A stretch of DNA of 6,864 bases. Origin: an uncultured Treponema sp. (GTDB taxonomy: Bacteria; Spirochaetota; Spirochaetia; Treponematales; Treponemataceae). The notes below the pieces were generated by a model that was given only the letters and a program-made list of their open reading frames with translations, did no database searches and was not told where the DNA came from. The stretch's first letter is position 1. The number at the start of each line of letters is the position of its first letter. The position numbers and the translations under genes are program-made. Shown here piece by piece: positions 5,238 through 6,864 of this stretch. The stretch lies in NCBI RefSeq assembly GCF_938029485.1, contig NZ_CALHGC010000392.1, positions 1 through 6,864 of the forward strand, read 5' to 3'.

Positions 5238-5300
5238 GTCTAATACCCGCTTCAACCTAACATTGCCTTTGCGGCAATGCAGGTTAAGCGAATGTTAGAT
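5238..5300 (+). other. Integron attC recombination site (59-base-element type)
   Basis: The 63-bp site fits attC architecture in the same orientation as higA. R'' is GTCTAAT (5238-5244, consensus RYYYAAC with the last base T). R' is GTTAGAT (5294-5300, a perfect GTTRRRY). TCTAA pairs with TTAGA, with G-T wobbles at the ends. L'' is CGCTT-C-AACC (5248-5257) and pairs with L' GGTTAAGCG (5282-5290), leaving C5253 extrahelical, the expected side for the folded bottom strand. Spacers ACC and AAT between the R and L boxes are unpaired. The tip is CATTGCC (5261-5267) with GGCAATG (5273-5279) around loop TTTGC, below an AA/C mismatch. attC sites function as folded single strands recombined by IntI. 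It starts 3 bp after the higA stop, as in compact gene cassettes. No intI gene, attI or second attC is visible in this window. Confidence 0.82.
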
Positions 5301-5325
5301 TGACGTGCCCAAAGGCTTCAGTCCA

Positions 5326-6084
5326 TTATGTTTTCAACAACAAGGCGGTTGACGTATTAACCTGTACAATTTCCACATTTGCGTTGAAAAAAGATTGTAT
5401 GTTTTCTTGTGTGATGACCTCGCGGATGTCGCCGAAAAGATAGGTTTGGTCGGCAAGTAATAATCCCTTATCTGCAATGCGGATAATATTTTGAATATAA
5501 TGCGAATTAATGATGATGGTGGTACGGTTCGATTTTGAAAGTGTTTGTAGTATATTTAAAAGCTGCGCTTGATTATAAAAGTCCAAGTTTGATTCCGGTT
5601 CATCGAGGATAAGAAGACGCGGCTGAGAAACCAATGCTTTTGCAATATATGCCATTTGCATTTCTCCTCCGCTTAACCGGTTACAGTTTTTGTTTTTCAA
5701 ATGACCGATATGCAAATCGCCAAGAATTTTTTCACTCATTTCATAATCTTTTTTTGAAGGGGCGGCAAAGTATCGATTTACACCGCACCTGCCGAATGAA
5801 ACAAAGTCCAAAACAGTGTAAGAAAAAGAGGGCGCTTTTGCCTGCGGCACATACGCCAAAAATCGATGCGCTTCTTTTGAGGGGCGGTTCATAATAAAAG
5901 AAGAACCTGCCGTCCATTCGAATATGCCTGCGATGCATTTCAACAACGTTGTTTTCCCTATTCCGTTGCATCCCATAACGGCAAGTATTTCTCCTTCATT
6001 CACCGTAAATGAAATATCGTGCAAAATCGGTTTCATACGGTTATATCCAAAAGAGGCGCACTTCACTTCGACTATGTTATTCAT
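5326..6084 (-). CDS. ABC transporter ATPase, iron/siderophore/haem/cobalamin (FepC/BtuD-like) family
   Basis: Cytoplasmic ATPase that powers the FecCD-type permease encoded just upstream. The start is ATG 6084-6082 (AAGGA 6100-6096, 11 bases upstream), giving 252 residues. An ATG at 6096-6094 would sit on the ribosome-binding site, and the longer open frame to 6294 is only permease sequence read out of frame. It overlaps the permease stop by 8 bp (ATGAATAA), implying translational coupling. Motifs: Walker A GCNGIGKTT (38-46, with Cys39 where Pro or Arg is common), Q-loop Gln81, signature LSGGE (137-141), Walker B LLILDEP (157-163), D-loop SNLD (165-168), H-loop His195. All are intact. Length fits the FepC/FhuC/BtuD group (about 250-270). 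The exact substrate cannot be read from the ATPase. It ends 25 bp from the attC-like site, tail to tail with higA. Confidence 0.92.
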   Translation of the reverse strand: MNNIVEVKCASFGYNRMKPILHDISFTVNEGEILAVMGCNGIGKTTLLKCIAGIFEWTAGSSFIMNRPSKEAHRFLAYVPQAKAPSFSYTVLDFVSFGRCGVNRYFAAPSKKDYEMSEKILGDLHIGHLKNKNCNRLSGGEMQMAYIAKALVSQPRLLILDEPESNLDFYNQAQLLNILQTLSKSNRTTIIINSHYIQNIIRIADKGLLLADQTYLFGDIREVITQENIQSFFNANVEIVQVNTSTALLLKT

Positions 6085-6864
6085 GTATGGGTTCATCCTT
6101 AAACAAGAAAAGAAAGGCGAAAAGCGGTGCTCCGGCAAGCGATGTGATGATACCAATAGGAATTTCCGAAAACCCGAGTGTTCGAGCAACGGTATCGGAA
6201 CACAGCATGAACAAAGCGCCGAATACGCTTGAAAGCGGCAGCACATATCCGTGATTTGCGCCGATAATTTTTCTGGTTGCATGGGGAACCACAAGGCCTA
6301 TCCATCCGATCATACCGCTTACCGTAACGGCAGAAGCAATCAGTATAGTCGCAGCACCGAGCGTTATGCCTTTCACCAGTTTTGGATGTACACCGGCAAT
6401 TGTTGCTTCGTCATCTCCGAGCGATAAAATATTTAATTTCCAGCGTAATACATATAACATACCTGTTCCTACCAAGAACGGAATCAGAATGAAAGTAATG
6501 TGCGCCGTACCGGAGGAAGCAAAACTGCCCATAAGCCAAAACGTAATTGCAGGCAGAGTATCGTTTGGATCCGCCGCAAATTTTAGGATGGAAAGCATAG
6601 AAACAAATAGCGATGAGATAATGATGCCGCTTAAAACAATAGATAAAACTGAAAAATCTTTTTTCAATCTGCACAACGTAACCACTAAAAAGATACTGAG
6701 CAATCCTGCGGTAAAAGAGAGTATGAGCGTTGCGAAGATATTATTACCGAAAAAAAGAATCCCCACCGCTGCGCCGAATCCCGAAGCTGAAGCGGTTCCC
6801 AAGACATCAGGACTCGCAAGCGGATTTTGCAAAATACCCTGCATCGCCGTACCTGCCAGAGCAA
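6077..6864 (-). CDS. FecCD-family ABC transporter permease, 3' part
   Basis: Inner-membrane permease for iron-siderophore, haem or cobalamin uptake (BtuC/FecCD fold, normally about 320-350 residues and ten helices). The frame runs off the right edge: codons before the ATG at 6844 read A-L-A-G-T-A, matching the family's ALAGxxxQGxLxNPLAxPxxLG block, so 6844 is an internal Met and the N-terminal part is missing. Counting from that Met: NPLASPDVLGTASASGFGAA at 7-26, TFWLMGSF at 101-108, and the ATPase-coupling loop with SLGDDEATIAGVHPKLVKGI at 141-160. GMIGWIGLVVPHATRKIIGA lies at 177-196 and EIPIGIITSLAGAPLFAFLF at 227-246; all are classic FecCD motifs. The stop is TAA 6079-6077. The ATPase gene overlaps its end, so the two form an operon, and a binding-protein gene is expected further right. 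Its promoter is outside the window. Confidence 0.92.
   Translation of the reverse strand, partial: ALAGTAMQGILQNPLASPDVLGTASASGFGAAVGILFFGNNIFATLILSFTAGLLSIFLVVTLCRLKKDFSVLSIVLSGIIISSLFVSMLSILKFAADPNDTLPAITFWLMGSFASSGTAHITFILIPFLVGTGMLYVLRWKLNILSLGDDEATIAGVHPKLVKGITLGAATILIASAVTVSGMIGWIGLVVPHATRKIIGANHGYVLPLSSVFGALFMLCSDTVARTLGFSEIPIGIITSLAGAPLFAFLFLFKDEPIHE

Noticed and set aside
6085..6294. N-terminal extension of the ABC ATPase to 6294
   Set aside because: These codons overlap the conserved 3' part of the permease out of frame and resemble no ATPase sequence. ATG 6084 gives the family's normal N-terminus.
1..6864. CRISPR array, tRNA, rRNA, transposase or integrase gene
   Set aside because: I saw no spaced short direct repeats of CRISPR type, no tRNA-like cloverleaf, no rRNA sequence, and no frame with transposase or tyrosine-recombinase motifs.

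Overview
The window looks like a chromosomal piece of a spirochaete, most likely an oral or host-associated Treponema. This is inferred from three things: an acetate kinase with a long C-terminal tail, a lipoprotein with a spirochaete-style lipobox followed by BspA/TpLRR-like repeats, and what appears to be an integron attC site (the integron of T. denticola is well known). No 16S rRNA or other species marker is present. Base composition is mosaic: in two 60-base samples I counted, acetate kinase is about 60% GC (2581-2640) and the gene at 1038-1667 is about 30% GC (1081-1140).

Layout, left to right. Bases 2-736 (+) are the 3' part of a permease of a BMP-type (nucleoside/simple-sugar) ABC importer, closed by a strong intrinsic terminator at 751-788. 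Two AT-rich + strand genes follow: a 42-residue one-helix membrane peptide (809-937, possibly the frameshifted form of a slightly longer peptide) and a 209-residue protein of unknown function (1038-1667). A near-consensus promoter (TTGACA, 17 bp, TATACT; 1762-1790) drives acetate kinase ackA (1875-3224), which has its own small terminator (3227-3251). The next ~370 bp hold no gene. They carry a perfect 15-bp inverted repeat (3343-3382), a likely promoter (3513-3541) and a leader hairpin (3555-3592) in front of a secreted lipoprotein gene (3619-4767). The lipoprotein has nine CFxxC-bearing 23/24-residue leucine-rich-type repeats.

The most interesting part is 4780-5326. A palindromic repeat (4782-4827) abuts the broken 5' end of a higB toxin gene, of which only about the last 34 codons remain. 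The intact antitoxin gene higA (4911-5234) overlaps this relic. Three bases after the higA stop lies a 63-bp element (5238-5300) with all the hallmarks of an integron attC recombination site: R'' GTCTAAT, R' GTTAGAT, pairing L boxes with one extrahelical base, unpaired spacers and a hairpin tip. I read this as a stranded, decayed HigBA toxin-antitoxin gene cassette outside any visible integron; no integrase lies in the window.

From 5326 to the right edge the genes run on the - strand: a FecCD-family permease (6077-6864, cut by the edge) and its overlapping ATPase (5326-6084), two parts of an ABC importer of the iron-siderophore/haem/cobalamin class. The substrate-binding protein and the start of the permease must lie beyond 6864. 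The higA cassette and the ABC operon converge, with the attC between them.
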